A DNA stretch of 64,000 nucleotides from Flavobacteriaceae bacterium. Lineage in GTDB: Bacteria > Bacteroidota > Bacteroidia > Flavobacteriales > Flavobacteriaceae. The notes beneath the pieces were generated by a model. That model was not told the DNA's origin. It searched no databases and saw nothing but the letters and a program-made list of their open reading frames with translations. The stretch's first letter is position 1; each line of letters begins with the position of its first letter. Made by a program: the position numbers and the translations under genes. Where the stretch lies: NCBI GenBank assembly GCA_021739635.1, contig JAIPBH010000012.1, positions 1 through 64,000 on the forward strand. The letters run 5' to 3'. Below are positions 19,253 to 28,386 of the stretch, in pieces.

Positions 19253-19675
19253 ATGTTTTTAGATAATAAAAAATCAAAACACATGGAAGAAATTACATCG
19301 AGTCAAAATATTGTTGCCCAAGGCACCAAAATCAACGGTGATTTTAATAGTGAAGGCGATTTTAGAATAGATGGAGAAATAGAAGGAAATATAAAAACTA
19401 CAGGTAAAGTAGTGGTTGGTAAATCTGGTTTTATAAAAGGAACGCTGCAAGGTACCGATGCTCATTTTGAAGGAAAGCTTTCAGGGAAATTAAGTTTGTC
19501 GGGCATGCTAACTTTAAAATCAACAGCGCATATAGACGGAGAAGTTGTAGTTGGAAAACTAGCTGTAGAACCTGGCGCTACCTTTAATGTAACTTGTATT
19601 ATGAAAGGAACCGTTAAAGAAATGAATAAAGGTGGACAACAAAGAGAGCAACAAGAAACCGGGAAAACAGCTTAA
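19253..19675 (+). CDS. Bactofilin
   Basis: A 140-residue cytoskeletal polymer-forming protein (DUF583) made almost wholly of a right-handed beta helix. The repeating short strands with glycines are visible in GTKINGDFNSEGDFRIDGEI and the following rungs, and end near residue 115. The short N-terminal tail includes a basic stretch (NKKSKHMEE). Bactofilins often guide envelope growth or anchor other proteins at the membrane. It follows the PorW-like gene by 11 bp, and its 3' end overlaps the start of atpZ by 44 bp, so all three are probably on one transcript. Confidence 0.9.
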   Translation: MFLDNKKSKHMEEITSSQNIVAQGTKINGDFNSEGDFRIDGEIEGNIKTTGKVVVGKSGFIKGTLQGTDAHFEGKLSGKLSLSGMLTLKSTAHIDGEVVVGKLAVEPGATFNVTCIMKGTVKEMNKGGQQREQQETGKTA

Positions 19676-19865
19676 AAATGTTGCCGCTCTTTCTGGAATT
19701 GCCATACAAATGGGTGCAACTATTTATCTGTTTGTACTTTTTGGAAAGTGGTTAGACACAAAATATAATGGTGGTGAAAAACTATTTATCATTATTATGA
19801 CGCTTCTTGGCGTGGCTATTTCATTGTATTTTGTTATTAAACAAGTAAACAGAATTAAATATTAA
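19632..19865 (+). CDS. atpZ: AtpZ/AtpI-type ATP synthase accessory protein
   Basis: A 77-residue protein with two membrane helices (about residues 18-38 and 50-70) and a polar N-terminus. The first helix contains the family motif GIAIQMGATIYLFVLFGKWLD, which I cite by its parts IAIQMGATIY and FGKWLD. AtpZ acts with AtpI in assembly of the F0 c-ring and magnesium handling in other bacteria. The start is GTG at 19632 inside the bactofilin gene; no later start keeps the first helix and the basic N-terminus. It overlaps the next gene by one base (TAATG). Confidence 0.82.
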   Translation: MDNKESNKKPGKQLKNVAALSGIAIQMGATIYLFVLFGKWLDTKYNGGEKLFIIIMTLLGVAISLYFVIKQVNRIKY

Positions 19866-20251
19866 TGAACAACCCATTTTTAAGTTTTACCATCAAGGCA
19901 ATTCTTCTTCTGGCAATAGTTTTTTCTATTCACATTGTAGTTTTAAAGGTAATTAATCAACCTTTATTTGAAAATAAAATAGGTCTATCCTATATAATTA
20001 ATCTTGCATTAATCATTATCGTTTTTGGGGTTCTTTATATCTTCAAAAACAAGTACAAAAGCCAATTAGGATTTTTGTTTTTAGCAGGAAGTTTTTTAAA
20101 ATTTACCGTTTTTTTCATAGTGTTTTACCCGTTTTTTAAGGAAGACAATCACATTTCAAAACTAGAATTCGCGGCTTTTTTTATACCTTATGTTTTTGGG
20201 CTAATTTTAGAAACTTTTAGCCTTAGCAAATGGTTAAATAATTTAGAATAA
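19865..20251 (+). CDS. Four-TM protein at the atpI position (DUF6168-like)
   Basis: A 128-residue membrane protein with four helices, at about residues 6-27, 38-59, 67-91 and 100-122, joined by short charged loops. Length and topology equal those of AtpI, but I see no clear sequence match. It is conserved in Flavobacteriia at this site as DUF6168 (name from memory). The ATG shares one base with the atpZ stop, so translation is coupled. The likely role is the AtpI partner of AtpZ in building the c-ring; this is inference from position and topology. Confidence 0.72.
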   Translation: MNNPFLSFTIKAILLLAIVFSIHIVVLKVINQPLFENKIGLSYIINLALIIIVFGVLYIFKNKYKSQLGFLFLAGSFLKFTVFFIVFYPFFKEDNHISKLEFAAFFIPYVFGLILETFSLSKWLNNLE

Positions 20252-20303
20252 TTTGCACGTAAATAATGTTAAACTTAAGTATTGAAATAAAAGACAAAAT
20301 TAT

Positions 20304-20333
20304 TTTTGTTTTTGAGATAAAAACATACCTTTG
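20304..20333 (+). promoter_or_regulatory. Promoter of the atpBEFHAG operon
   Basis: The -7 box TACCTTTG (20326-20333) is a perfect match to the Bacteroidota consensus. A TTTTG -33-like element lies at 20304-20308, spacer 17 bp, slightly shorter than usual. Transcription should start near 20338, some 30 bases before atpB. The upstream accessory genes therefore have their own, earlier promoter. Confidence 0.65.
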
Positions 20334-20367
20334 CAGCGATTTTTAAGCCACTATTATTTAGAGTGAT

Positions 20368-21474
20368 ATGCGTAGAATAATATCTTTAAAACCAATTAAA
20401 TTATTACTGTTTTTATTAACCTTTATGTCTTACGGACAAGAAGGTCATTCAGATACACACAGTACTGAAGAACCTAAAGTTGATAAAAAGACAGAAATAA
20501 AGGAATATATTCAACACCATTTACAAGATTCTTATGATTTCAATTTGCTGTCATATACTTCTGAATCTGGTGAACAAAAACATGTAGGATTTCCGTTATT
20601 GGTAATTTTATGGGATAATGGGTTGAAGATGTTTTCTTCATCAAAATTTCATCATGGTGAAGAAGTTGCCGAAGTAAATGGGAATTTCTATAAGGTTTAT
20701 CACAATAAAATCTATAAAGTTGAAGGTTTAGAAGGCGATATTGTATTAGATGAACATCATCATGCCACCAATGAAAAACCTTTAGATTTTTCAATTACAA
20801 AAAACGTGTCTTTAATTTTTATGGTGTTTGCTATTTTGTTTTTTATGTTTAGTAAAATGGCAAAAGCATATAAAACCAACAATGGCATGCCAAAAGGAAT
20901 GGGTCGTTTCTTAGAACCCATTGTTTTATATGTTAGAGATGAAATTGCAATTCCAAACATTGGTGAAAAACATTACAAAAGATTTATGAGTTATTTGCTA
21001 ACCGTATTTTTCTTTGTATGGATTGTAAACTTATTTGGCTTAACGCCTATTGGAATGAACCTTACAAACAACATTGCGGTTACATTTTGTTTGGCTATCA
21101 TAACCTATTTAATTACTACATTTTCAGGAAATAAAAATTATTGGAAACACATCTTCTGGATGCCAGGAGTTCCTGTTCCAATGAAAATAATACTAGCTCC
21201 AATAGAATTGTTAGGCACTTTTATTAAGCCATTCGCTTTAATGATTCGTTTATATGCCAATATTACAGCAGGACACGTAGTGTTAATGAGTATTATAGGG
21301 ATGATGTTTGTGTTTCACAATTGGTTGGGCAGTTCATTATCATTTTTATTAGCGTTTGTTTTAGGTATTTTAGAGCTGTTAGTAGCAGCGTTACAAGCGT
21401 ATATTTTTACAGTGCTTTCAGCATTATACTTTGGTATGGCAGTTGAAGAACATCATCATGATGAAGCACATTAA
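20368..21474 (+). CDS. atpB: F0 ATP synthase subunit a with periplasmic extension
   Basis: The proton channel subunit of F0 in the inner membrane. The conserved arginine lies in the KPFALMIRLYANITAGHV region of the penultimate helices (about residue 295). At 368 residues it is about 100 longer than the E. coli subunit. The extra part is N-terminal: a signal peptide-like stretch ending in SYGQ, then a polar, histidine-rich segment (HHLQDSYD, FHHGEE, DEHHHATN) before the first core helix near residue 145. The C-terminus is also histidine-rich (EEHHHDEAH). This longer form is usual in Bacteroidota. It opens the operon atpB-E-F-H-A-G. Confidence 0.95.
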   Translation: MRRIISLKPIKLLLFLLTFMSYGQEGHSDTHSTEEPKVDKKTEIKEYIQHHLQDSYDFNLLSYTSESGEQKHVGFPLLVILWDNGLKMFSSSKFHHGEEVAEVNGNFYKVYHNKIYKVEGLEGDIVLDEHHHATNEKPLDFSITKNVSLIFMVFAILFFMFSKMAKAYKTNNGMPKGMGRFLEPIVLYVRDEIAIPNIGEKHYKRFMSYLLTVFFFVWIVNLFGLTPIGMNLTNNIAVTFCLAIITYLITTFSGNKNYWKHIFWMPGVPVPMKIILAPIELLGTFIKPFALMIRLYANITAGHVVLMSIIGMMFVFHNWLGSSLSFLLAFVLGILELLVAALQAYIFTVLSALYFGMAVEEHHHDEAH

Positions 21475-21490
21475 TAAATTGAATGTTTAA

Positions 21491-21703
<213 letters not shown>

Positions 21704-21713
21704 CAAAAACTTT

Positions 21714-21755
21714 AAAGAACAGTTATAACGGTTGGTTATAGCTGTTCTTTTTTAA
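21714..21755 (+). terminator. Terminator-like hairpin between atpE and atpF
   Basis: AAAGAACAGTTATAAC (21714-21729) pairs with GTTATAGCTGTTCTTT (21735-21750) over 16 bp with a single G-T wobble and a 5-base loop, followed by more T residues (TTTAATT). The structure looks like a partial terminator or a 3' stabilising hairpin within the operon. Confidence 0.75.
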
Positions 21756-21787
21756 TTAAACAGAAGTTATTTAGAAATATAAATATT

Positions 21788-22288
21788 ATGGAAAAGTTAC
21801 TTGAAGAATTTTCATTAGGATTGTTTTTTTGGCAAGCAGTACTTTTTATTGCACTTGTTTTATTGCTTAAAAAATTTGCTTGGAAACCCATTTTAAATTC
21901 AGTTAACGATAGAGAAGAAGGTATTAAAAATGCATTAGATGCTGCTGAAAAAGCAAAATTAGAGATGCAAAACCTTCAAGCAGACAACCAAAAATTGTTA
22001 AAAGAAGCCAGAGCAGAACGTGAAGCGATGTTAAAAGAAGCACGCGACATGAAAAACAAAATGATTGAAGATGCTAAAGACGAAGCTAAATCTGCTGCAG
22101 GAAAATTAATTGAACAAGCTCAAGCAGCTATTGAAACCGAAAAGAAAGCAGCGATTGCTGAATTAAAGTCTCAAGTGGCAAGTTTATCAATTGAGATTGC
22201 AGAAAAAGTAGTACGTGAAGAATTATCAAACAAAGACAAACAAGTAAAATTAGTTGAGTCTATGTTAGGTGAAGCAAAATTAAACTAA
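21788..22288 (+). CDS. atpF: F0 ATP synthase subunit b
   Basis: The stator stalk subunit. The 166-residue protein has one N-terminal membrane helix (residues 9-28, LFFWQAVLFIALVLLLKKF region) and then a long, highly charged coiled coil to the C-terminus, ending in VKLVESMLGEAKLN. It is the normal size. It follows atpE after the 84-bp gap containing the hairpin and precedes atpH by 6 bp. Confidence 0.95.
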   Translation: MEKLLEEFSLGLFFWQAVLFIALVLLLKKFAWKPILNSVNDREEGIKNALDAAEKAKLEMQNLQADNQKLLKEARAEREAMLKEARDMKNKMIEDAKDEAKSAAGKLIEQAQAAIETEKKAAIAELKSQVASLSIEIAEKVVREELSNKDKQVKLVESMLGEAKLN

Positions 22289-22294
22289 CTATAC

Positions 22295-22831
22295 ATGGCA
22301 GGAGCAAGAGCAGCAATACGTTACGCAAAGGCAGTTTTAAGTTTGGCAACGGAAAAAAATAAATCTGAAGCCGTAAATAATGACATGAAGTTAATGGCCA
22401 ATACCATTGCAGAAAATATGGATTTAGGCAATATGCTTAATAATGCTGTAATTAAATCTGAAACAAAAAAAGCAATCTTATTAGCTGTTTTTCCAAATCT
22501 TAATGAAATAAGCGCCAATTTGTTTGATGTTTTAATTTCTAATAAAAGAGTTAACATTTTAAATGATATAGCTATACAATACAGCATACTATTTGATGTT
22601 CTTAATGGGAAACAGGTTGCAAAAGTTACTACAGCAATTCCAATGACTAAAGAGTTGGAAGCAAAAGTGCTAGCTAAAGTAAAAGAGCTTACAAATAAAG
22701 AAGTAGCGCTTGAAAATATAGTAGATGAAACTATTTTAGGAGGTTTTATCCTTAGAGTTGGAGATAAACAATACAATGCAAGTATCTCTAACAAACTAAA
22801 CAAATTAAAAAGAGAATTTACATTAAACTAA
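22295..22831 (+). CDS. atpH: F1 ATP synthase subunit delta
   Basis: The delta (OSCP-type) subunit, linking subunit b to the top of F1. The 178-residue protein begins [18 protein letters not shown] and has the family segment [18 protein letters not shown] near residues 139-156. It sits between atpF (6 bp) and atpA (7 bp), as expected. The long open frame on the opposite strand here is a shadow of this gene. Confidence 0.94.
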   Translation: MAGARAAIRYAKAVLSLATEKNKSEAVNNDMKLMANTIAENMDLGNMLNNAVIKSETKKAILLAVFPNLNEISANLFDVLISNKRVNILNDIAIQYSILFDVLNGKQVAKVTTAIPMTKELEAKVLAKVKELTNKEVALENIVDETILGGFILRVGDKQYNASISNKLNKLKREFTLN

Positions 22832-22838
22832 ATATAAG

Positions 22839-24419
22839 ATGGCAGAAGTAAAACCAGCTGAAGTATCAGCAATCTTAAAACAACAACTTGCTGGATTTGA
22901 TGCATCAGCATCATTAGACGAAGTAGGAACAGTATTAACTGTTGGTGATGGGATAGTACGTGCTTATGGGCTTTCAAATGTTCAATATGGAGAACTCGTT
23001 GAATTTGAAGGCGGATTAGAAGGTATTGTACTTAACCTTGAAGAAGATAACGTTGGTATTGTATTATTAGGAGCTTCAGTAGGAGTTAAAGAAGGATCTA
23101 CAGTAAAACGTACAGGTAGAATTGCTTCTATTAATGTTGGAGAAGGCATAGTAGGACGCGTTGTAAACACATTAGGAACACCAATCGATGGTAAAGGACC
23201 TATTTCTGGTAAAACTTATGAAATGCCTTTAGAGCGTAAAGCTCCTGGAGTTATTTTTCGTGAACCAGTAACAGAGCCTTTACAAACAGGTATCAAATCT
23301 ATTGACGCGATGATTCCTGTAGGTCGCGGACAACGTGAGTTGGTTATTGGTGACCGTCAAACTGGTAAAACAACCGTTTGTATTGATACCATCTTAAATC
23401 AAAAAGAATTTTATGATGCTGGCAACCCTGTTTATTGTATATATGTAGCGATTGGGCAAAAAGCATCTACAGTGGCAAACATTGCAAAAACTTTAGAAGA
23501 CAGAGGCGCATTAGCCTATACTACTATTGTAGCTGCAAATGCATCCGATCCTGCTCCAATGCAGGTATATGCACCAATGGCTGGAGCTGCCATTGGAGAA
23601 TATTTTAGAGATTCTGGTCGTCCAGCATTAATCATCTATGATGATTTATCTAAACAAGCTGTTGCTTATCGTGAGGTGTCTTTATTATTACGTCGTCCAC
23701 CAGGACGTGAGGCGTATCCTGGAGACGTTTTCTACTTACACTCTCGTTTATTAGAGCGTTCTGCAAAAGTTATCAATGATGATGCCATTGCCAAAAACAT
23801 GAACGATTTACCAGAGTCATTAAAACCAATAGTTAAAGGTGGTGGATCATTAACAGCATTGCCTATTATTGAAACGCAAGCAGGAGACGTTTCGGCATAT
23901 ATTCCAACAAACGTAATTTCTATTACAGACGGACAAATTTTCTTAGATGGAGATTTATTTAACTCTGGTGTTCGTCCAGCAATCAACGTAGGTATTTCGG
24001 TATCACGTGTTGGTGGTAATGCTCAGATAAAATCCATGAAAAAAGTAGCTGGTACTTTAAAATTAGACCAAGCACAATACCGTGAATTAGAAGCGTTTGC
24101 TAAGTTTGGGTCTGATTTAGATGCTGTAACTTTAAACGTAATTGAAAAAGGAAAACGTAACGTTGAGATTTTAAAGCAAGCACAAAATGATCCTTTTAAA
24201 GTTGAAGATCAAATTGCCATTATTTTTGCAGGATCTAAAAACTTATTAAGAGATGTACCTGTTGAAAAAGTTAAAGAATTTGAAAGAGATTATTTAGAAT
24301 TCTTAAGAGCTAAGCACGCAAATGTATTGGCCGATTTAAAAGCAGGAAAATTAACCGATGAAGTTACAGATACATTAACAGCTGTAGCCAAAGATTTATC
24401 AGGGAAATATCGTCAATAA
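22839..24419 (+). CDS. atpA: F1 ATP synthase subunit alpha
   Basis: The non-catalytic nucleotide-binding subunit of F1. The 526-residue protein has an N-terminal beta barrel, the P-loop GDRQTGKTT (residues 171-179), the alpha signature [13 protein letters not shown] and the conserved [19 protein letters not shown]-type stretch (here [19 protein letters not shown]). It is complete and normal. The next operon gene, atpG, starts only 449 bp later because of an inserted segment. Confidence 0.97.
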   Translation: MAEVKPAEVSAILKQQLAGFDASASLDEVGTVLTVGDGIVRAYGLSNVQYGELVEFEGGLEGIVLNLEEDNVGIVLLGASVGVKEGSTVKRTGRIASINVGEGIVGRVVNTLGTPIDGKGPISGKTYEMPLERKAPGVIFREPVTEPLQTGIKSIDAMIPVGRGQRELVIGDRQTGKTTVCIDTILNQKEFYDAGNPVYCIYVAIGQKASTVANIAKTLEDRGALAYTTIVAANASDPAPMQVYAPMAGAAIGEYFRDSGRPALIIYDDLSKQAVAYREVSLLLRRPPGREAYPGDVFYLHSRLLERSAKVINDDAIAKNMNDLPESLKPIVKGGGSLTALPIIETQAGDVSAYIPTNVISITDGQIFLDGDLFNSGVRPAINVGISVSRVGGNAQIKSMKKVAGTLKLDQAQYRELEAFAKFGSDLDAVTLNVIEKGKRNVEILKQAQNDPFKVEDQIAIIFAGSKNLLRDVPVEKVKEFERDYLEFLRAKHANVLADLKAGKLTDEVTDTLTAVAKDLSGKYRQ

Positions 24420-24496
24420 AGTTATGAGTTCGGAGTTATGAGTTCAGAGTGGTAGCCTTCTTCAAACTCATAACTCCAGACTTATAACTCATAACT
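24420..24496. repeat. Inverted repeat of GTTATGAGTT units 5' of the inserted gene
   Basis: AGTTATGAGTT (24420-24430) pairs with AACTCATAACT (24486-24496), and GGAGTTATGAGTT (24432-24444) pairs with AACTCATAACTCC (24465-24477). The RNA would form a long hairpin directly after the atpA stop codon. The right arm is also repeated downstream of the pseudogene. Confidence 0.8.
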
Positions 24497-24862
24497 AGAA
24501 GAAATGGGTTTAAGCGAAAGTCCTATAAGAATCAAGAGTTTCGAGTTTGCCTGTGATATAGTTAAATATTGTGATGAATTAAAATCACAAAAAGATTTTG
24601 AGTTAGCCTCTCAATTATTAAGAAGCTGAACTAGTATTGGAGCTAATACTAGAGAAGCACTAAGAGGAGTTAGCACTAAAGATTTTAAAAATAAATTTGG
24701 TATTGCACTAAAAGAAGCAGATGAAACCATTTATTGGTTGGAAATTCTTGAAGCAACTGGAAGAGAAGTACCAAAAGAAATGAAGAATAAGTGTGAGGAG
24801 TTAATAAGAATTTTGGTAGCAATAATCAAAAATTCATAACTCAGCACTCATAACTCATAACT
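24480..24862. repeat. Direct repeats bracketing the inserted gene
   Basis: ACTTATAACTCATAACT (24480-24496) and ACTCATAACTCATAACT (24846-24862) agree in 16 of 17 bases and bracket the four-helix-bundle pseudogene. Further partial copies (ATAACTC) occur at 24836-24842. The arrangement suggests insertion or deletion by recombination at short repeats. Confidence 0.7.
24504..24839 (+). pseudogene. Four-helix-bundle (23S rRNA IVP-like) protein, nonsense mutation
   Basis: A 112-codon frame from ATG to TAA encodes a protein of the four-helix-bundle/23S rRNA intervening-sequence family. The parts FEFACDIVKYCDEL, FELASQLLRS, TSIGANTREALRG, FGIALKEADETIYWLEILEA and CEELIRILVAIIK are all recognisable. 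Codon 42 (24627-24629) is TGA where the family has glycine in the motif RSGTSIGAN. A single G-to-T change (GGA to TGA) explains it. The rest is intact, so decay is recent, or the stop could be a sequencing error. It lies between atpA and atpG with repeat sequences on both sides. The function of the family outside rRNA is unclear. Confidence 0.85.
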
Positions 24863-24868
24863 TGAAAC

Positions 24869-25729
24869 ATGGCAAATTTAAAAGAAATACGTAACAGAAT
24901 AACATCGGTATCTTCAACGATGCAGATTACCAGCGCTATGAAAATGGTGTCTGCTGCAAAGTTAAAGAAAGCACAAGATGCTATTACAGCTATGCGCCCT
25001 TATGCCGATAAGTTAACAGAACTATTACAAAGCTTAAGCGCTACTTTAGATGCAGATTCTGGAAGTAAGTTTTCAACTCAAAGAGGCATAAAAAATGTAT
25101 TAATTGTTCCAATAACCTCAAACAGAGGATTGTGCGGTGCTTTTAACTCTAACATTATTAAGCAAACACAAAGTTTAATTGATAATGAGTATGCTGGTAA
25201 AAAAGTATCTATTTTAGCTATTGGAAAGAAAGGGAATGATGCTTTTTCTAAGAAAAAAATAGTTGTTGGAAACCATAGTGCGCTTTTTGATGACTTAACG
25301 TTTGATAATGTTGCACAAGTTGCAGAAACGTTAATGGAAAAATTTGTTTCAGGCGAATTTGATAAAATAGACATTGTTTACAACAAGTTTAAAAATGCGG
25401 CAACGCAAGAAGTAATGACTGAACAGTTTTTACCAATTGTTCCAGTTGAAGGAAGCGTTAATAATAATGCAGATTATATTTTTGAGCCATCAAAAGTTGA
25501 AATTGTTGAGCAATTAATTCCTAAGTCATTAAAAACACAATTATACAAAGGCATTAGAGATTCTTTTGCTAGTGAACATGGAGCACGTATGACCGCCATG
25601 CATAAAGCTACTGATAATGCTACAGAGTTAAGAGATCAACTTAAATTGACTTACAACAAAGCACGTCAGGCTGCTATTACTAATGAAATCCTCGAAATTG
25701 TTGGTGGTGCAGAAGCGTTGAATAATTAG
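24869..25729 (+). CDS. atpG: F1 ATP synthase subunit gamma
   Basis: The central rotor shaft of F1. The 286-residue protein shows the N-terminal IRNRITSVSSTMQITSAMKM, the SNRGLCGAFN segment near residue 85 and the C-terminal signature EHGARMTAMHKATDNA with a final helix ending EIVGGAEALNN. It closes this operon; a strong terminator follows. Subunits beta and epsilon (atpD, atpC) are not in the window, as is usual in Bacteroidota where they form another transcription unit. Confidence 0.96.
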   Translation: MANLKEIRNRITSVSSTMQITSAMKMVSAAKLKKAQDAITAMRPYADKLTELLQSLSATLDADSGSKFSTQRGIKNVLIVPITSNRGLCGAFNSNIIKQTQSLIDNEYAGKKVSILAIGKKGNDAFSKKKIVVGNHSALFDDLTFDNVAQVAETLMEKFVSGEFDKIDIVYNKFKNAATQEVMTEQFLPIVPVEGSVNNNADYIFEPSKVEIVEQLIPKSLKTQLYKGIRDSFASEHGARMTAMHKATDNATELRDQLKLTYNKARQAAITNEILEIVGGAEALNN

Positions 25730-25768
25730 AAAATTAGTGCTGAATATATTTTAGCATTTAAAAAATTT

Positions 25769-25796
25769 AGCCTCACAATTTTGTGAGGCTTTTTTA
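25769..25796 (+). terminator. Rho-independent terminator after atpG
   Basis: AGCCTCACAA (25769-25778) pairs with TTGTGAGGCT (25781-25790) and is followed by TTTTTA. It ends the ATP synthase transcript. Confidence 0.9.
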
Positions 25797-25838
25797 TGGC
25801 ATCAATTTTGAAATACTATCTTTATTAATATTAAGAAA

Positions 25839-26354
25839 ATGGTTATGAGCTATTTAAAAAAGATTGGTTTTTTCCTCACATTGTTTTTTATAGTAATTGT
25901 TGTTTCACATTGCAGCAGTGCCCAGAAATTACAAACGTCATTGCCTTTAAAAATAGGAGATGTTTATTATCAAAATTGGATTTCAGGAGTTAATCAAGGT
26001 GGTTCTGGCACAAATATTTATATTCAAATTACTTCTAACACAAAACAAATTGAATTAGACAGTGTTTATTTTCAAGGTAAAGTAGCTAAGTTAGAAGTAA
26101 CAAATAAAATACTTGCTATTGGAAGGTTTAAATCAAATATCAATTCTAAAAAAGACATAGTCATGAGTAATGAACCATATGCGGAATATGGTAATAAAGT
26201 TCCAACATTAACTAAAAAAACACCATTTGATTTAAAAGAAAACCAGTGTATTATCAGTTATAAAGAAGGCAATAAAATCAAATATTTTATGATAGATAAT
26301 GTTAGAAAAAAAGAATTACTTCCCTATCCAAGCGCGCCAAATAATAAGGAATAA
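25839..26354 (+). CDS. Hypothetical lipoprotein
   Basis: A 171-residue predicted lipoprotein with lipobox VSHC (Cys25) followed by SSAQ. The mature part is beta-rich and polar, with DVYYQNWISGVNQGGSGTN near its start and a C-terminal LKENQCIISYKEGNKIKYF segment. I do not recognise a named family. An in-frame ATG six bases downstream (25845) is an equally possible start. It stands alone between the atpG terminator and the flippase gene, which begins 58 bp later. Confidence 0.75.
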   Translation: MVMSYLKKIGFFLTLFFIVIVVSHCSSAQKLQTSLPLKIGDVYYQNWISGVNQGGSGTNIYIQITSNTKQIELDSVYFQGKVAKLEVTNKILAIGRFKSNINSKKDIVMSNEPYAEYGNKVPTLTKKTPFDLKENQCIISYKEGNKIKYFMIDNVRKKELLPYPSAPNNKE

Positions 26355-26412
26355 TGTATTTTTGTTTTAGAATAGCTAAAAACGTATTTTTAACAGAATA
26401 AAATCTAACTTC

Positions 26413-27837
26413 TTGAGCGTTTTAAAAAAGTTTTTTAAAGACACGATTATTTATGGTTTAGCCACGGTTTTACCACGTTTAATGAACTTTATTTTAGTAC
26501 CGCTTCACACAGGAAAATTAGAAACATCTAGTTATTCAGACAACACCACTTTTTATGTATATGCAGCCTTTTTCAATGTTTTATTAACCTATGGCATGGA
26601 AACTTCTTTTTTTAGGTTTTTTAATAAATCTGAAGAAAAAAACAAGGTGTTTTCAACTACATTTATAGGTTTAGTAATTACCACTTTTTTGTTTTTAGCA
26701 TTAGTAATCATATTTAATCAGGAACTTTCAGGTTGGTTAAATATAGCTCCAAAATATTTTAATATACTTGTTGGGTTGTTGGTTCTAGACACACTTGTAG
26801 TAGCGCCTTTTGCTTATTTAAGAGCTACAGGAAGACCCATTAAGTTTGCGGCTATTAAAATAGCAAACATTGTAATTTATGTGTTACTTAATTATGTTTT
26901 CCTTTGGGCTATTCCAAAATTTAATATAGATTTTCCTGGATATGATAAATCAGATTTGGTACAATACATATTCATAGCCAATTTAGTAGCAAGTGTTATG
27001 ACTTTATTAATGCTAATTCCTTACTTTTTTAAAACTAAATTAGAGTTTAGTACACCTATTTTTAAACAGCTTTTAAACTATGGCTGGCCTATAATGGTTG
27101 CAGGTTTGGCATACGTAATAAATGAAAATTTTGATAAATGGATACTTCCTTATTTACTAGGAAAAGACATCAATGGTGCTTATAGTGGATGCTATAAAAT
27201 AGCCATGTTTATGACTATTTTTATTCAGGCTTTTCGGTTAGGAGCCGAGCCTTTTTTCTTTTCACATTCAAAAGAAATAAACGCAAAACAAACCTACGCT
27301 TTAATTATGAAGTACTTTGTTATTGTAGGGAGTTTTATGTTGGTTTTTATCATTTCGTATTTAGATATATTTAAAGAGTTATTGGTTAAAGATGAAAGTT
27401 ATTGGCAAGCCATTACAATAGTACCAATAGTGTTGCTAGCCAACTTATGTTTAGGTATTTATTTCAACTTAGCTATTTGGTATAAACTAACAGATAAAAC
27501 CATATATGGAATGTATTTATCAATAGTTGGAGCAATTATTACCATTGTCTTTAATCTTGTTATGATAGATAAAATAGGTTTTATAGCTTCGGCATGGGCA
27601 ACTTTGGCGGCTTACGGAATCATGATGGTTTTATCATATGTTATTGGGCAAAAATATTATACAGTTCCATATGATTTAAAAAAAATATTAGGCTATTTAG
27701 TACTAGCAATTATAGTATCTATTATAAGTTTAAATACAAATGCTAATTATTATATAAACACCTTTTTAGTTTTGTTATTTTTGGCATGTATTGTTTTGTT
27801 AGAAAAAAACGAATTAAAACAATTATTAAATAGATAA
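26413..27837 (+). CDS. Polysaccharide flippase, MATE/MVF-like (Wzx type)
   Basis: A 474-residue membrane protein with about fourteen helices. It resembles oligosaccharide flippases that turn lipid-linked glycans to the periplasmic side. Family features include [24 protein letters not shown] at the N-terminus (cited by its part [13 protein letters not shown]), KPIKFA-like loops and [14 protein letters not shown] in the middle. The start is TTG at 26413. It precedes dut by 1 bp. In Flavobacteriia this gene is conserved beside dut and an NDP-sugar synthase, which points to a housekeeping envelope glycan and not to the capsule locus. Confidence 0.85.
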   Translation: MSVLKKFFKDTIIYGLATVLPRLMNFILVPLHTGKLETSSYSDNTTFYVYAAFFNVLLTYGMETSFFRFFNKSEEKNKVFSTTFIGLVITTFLFLALVIIFNQELSGWLNIAPKYFNILVGLLVLDTLVVAPFAYLRATGRPIKFAAIKIANIVIYVLLNYVFLWAIPKFNIDFPGYDKSDLVQYIFIANLVASVMTLLMLIPYFFKTKLEFSTPIFKQLLNYGWPIMVAGLAYVINENFDKWILPYLLGKDINGAYSGCYKIAMFMTIFIQAFRLGAEPFFFSHSKEINAKQTYALIMKYFVIVGSFMLVFIISYLDIFKELLVKDESYWQAITIVPIVLLANLCLGIYFNLAIWYKLTDKTIYGMYLSIVGAIITIVFNLVMIDKIGFIASAWATLAAYGIMMVLSYVIGQKYYTVPYDLKKILGYLVLAIIVSIISLNTNANYYINTFLVLLFLACIVLLEKNELKQLLNR

Positions 27838-27838
27838 C

Positions 27839-28273
27839 ATGCAAATTAAAATTATCAATAAGTCTTCACATGATTTACCAAACTATGAAACTATAGCTTC
27901 GGCTGGAATGGATTTAAGAGCTAATATTTCTGCATCTATAAATCTAAAACCTTTAGAACGAGCCATTGTAAAAACAGGCTTATTTATTGAGTTGCCCATT
28001 GGCTTTGAAGCACAAGTACGTCCAAGAAGCGGATTGGCTGCCAAAAAAGGAATTACAGTTCTAAATTCACCAGGAACGATTGATGCCGATTATAGAGGAG
28101 AAATAGGCGTAATTTTAGTCAATCTTTCCAATGAAGACTTTATAATTGAAAATGGCGAACGAATAGCACAATTAGTGATAGCAAAACACGAACGTGCCGA
28201 ATGGATTCATGTCAAAGAACTATCTGAAACCTCTCGTGGAGATGGTGGTTTTGGGAGCACAGGCACAAAGTAG
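27839..28273 (+). CDS. dut: dUTP diphosphatase
   Basis: Hydrolyses dUTP to dUMP and pyrophosphate, keeping uracil out of DNA and supplying dTMP synthesis. The 144-residue trimeric type shows its five motifs in order: [37 protein letters not shown] and the flexible C-terminal [10 protein letters not shown]. It begins one base after the flippase stop, so the two are co-transcribed. Confidence 0.97.
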   Translation: MQIKIINKSSHDLPNYETIASAGMDLRANISASINLKPLERAIVKTGLFIELPIGFEAQVRPRSGLAAKKGITVLNSPGTIDADYRGEIGVILVNLSNEDFIIENGERIAQLVIAKHERAEWIHVKELSETSRGDGGFGSTGTK

Positions 28274-28386
28274 AGGAAGAATTAAGATTAACGATTTTTG
28301 ATTTCAGAATTGAAATAGAACATATTAGTGTATTTGTGGTTAAAACAAATAAACAACTTAACGAATAAACGAATCAACTCAATAAG

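Noticed and set aside
22321-22803. Long 160-codon frame on the minus strand in atpH
   Set aside because: Shadow of the real atpH frame; composition and position are those of an antisense frame and it has no family features.
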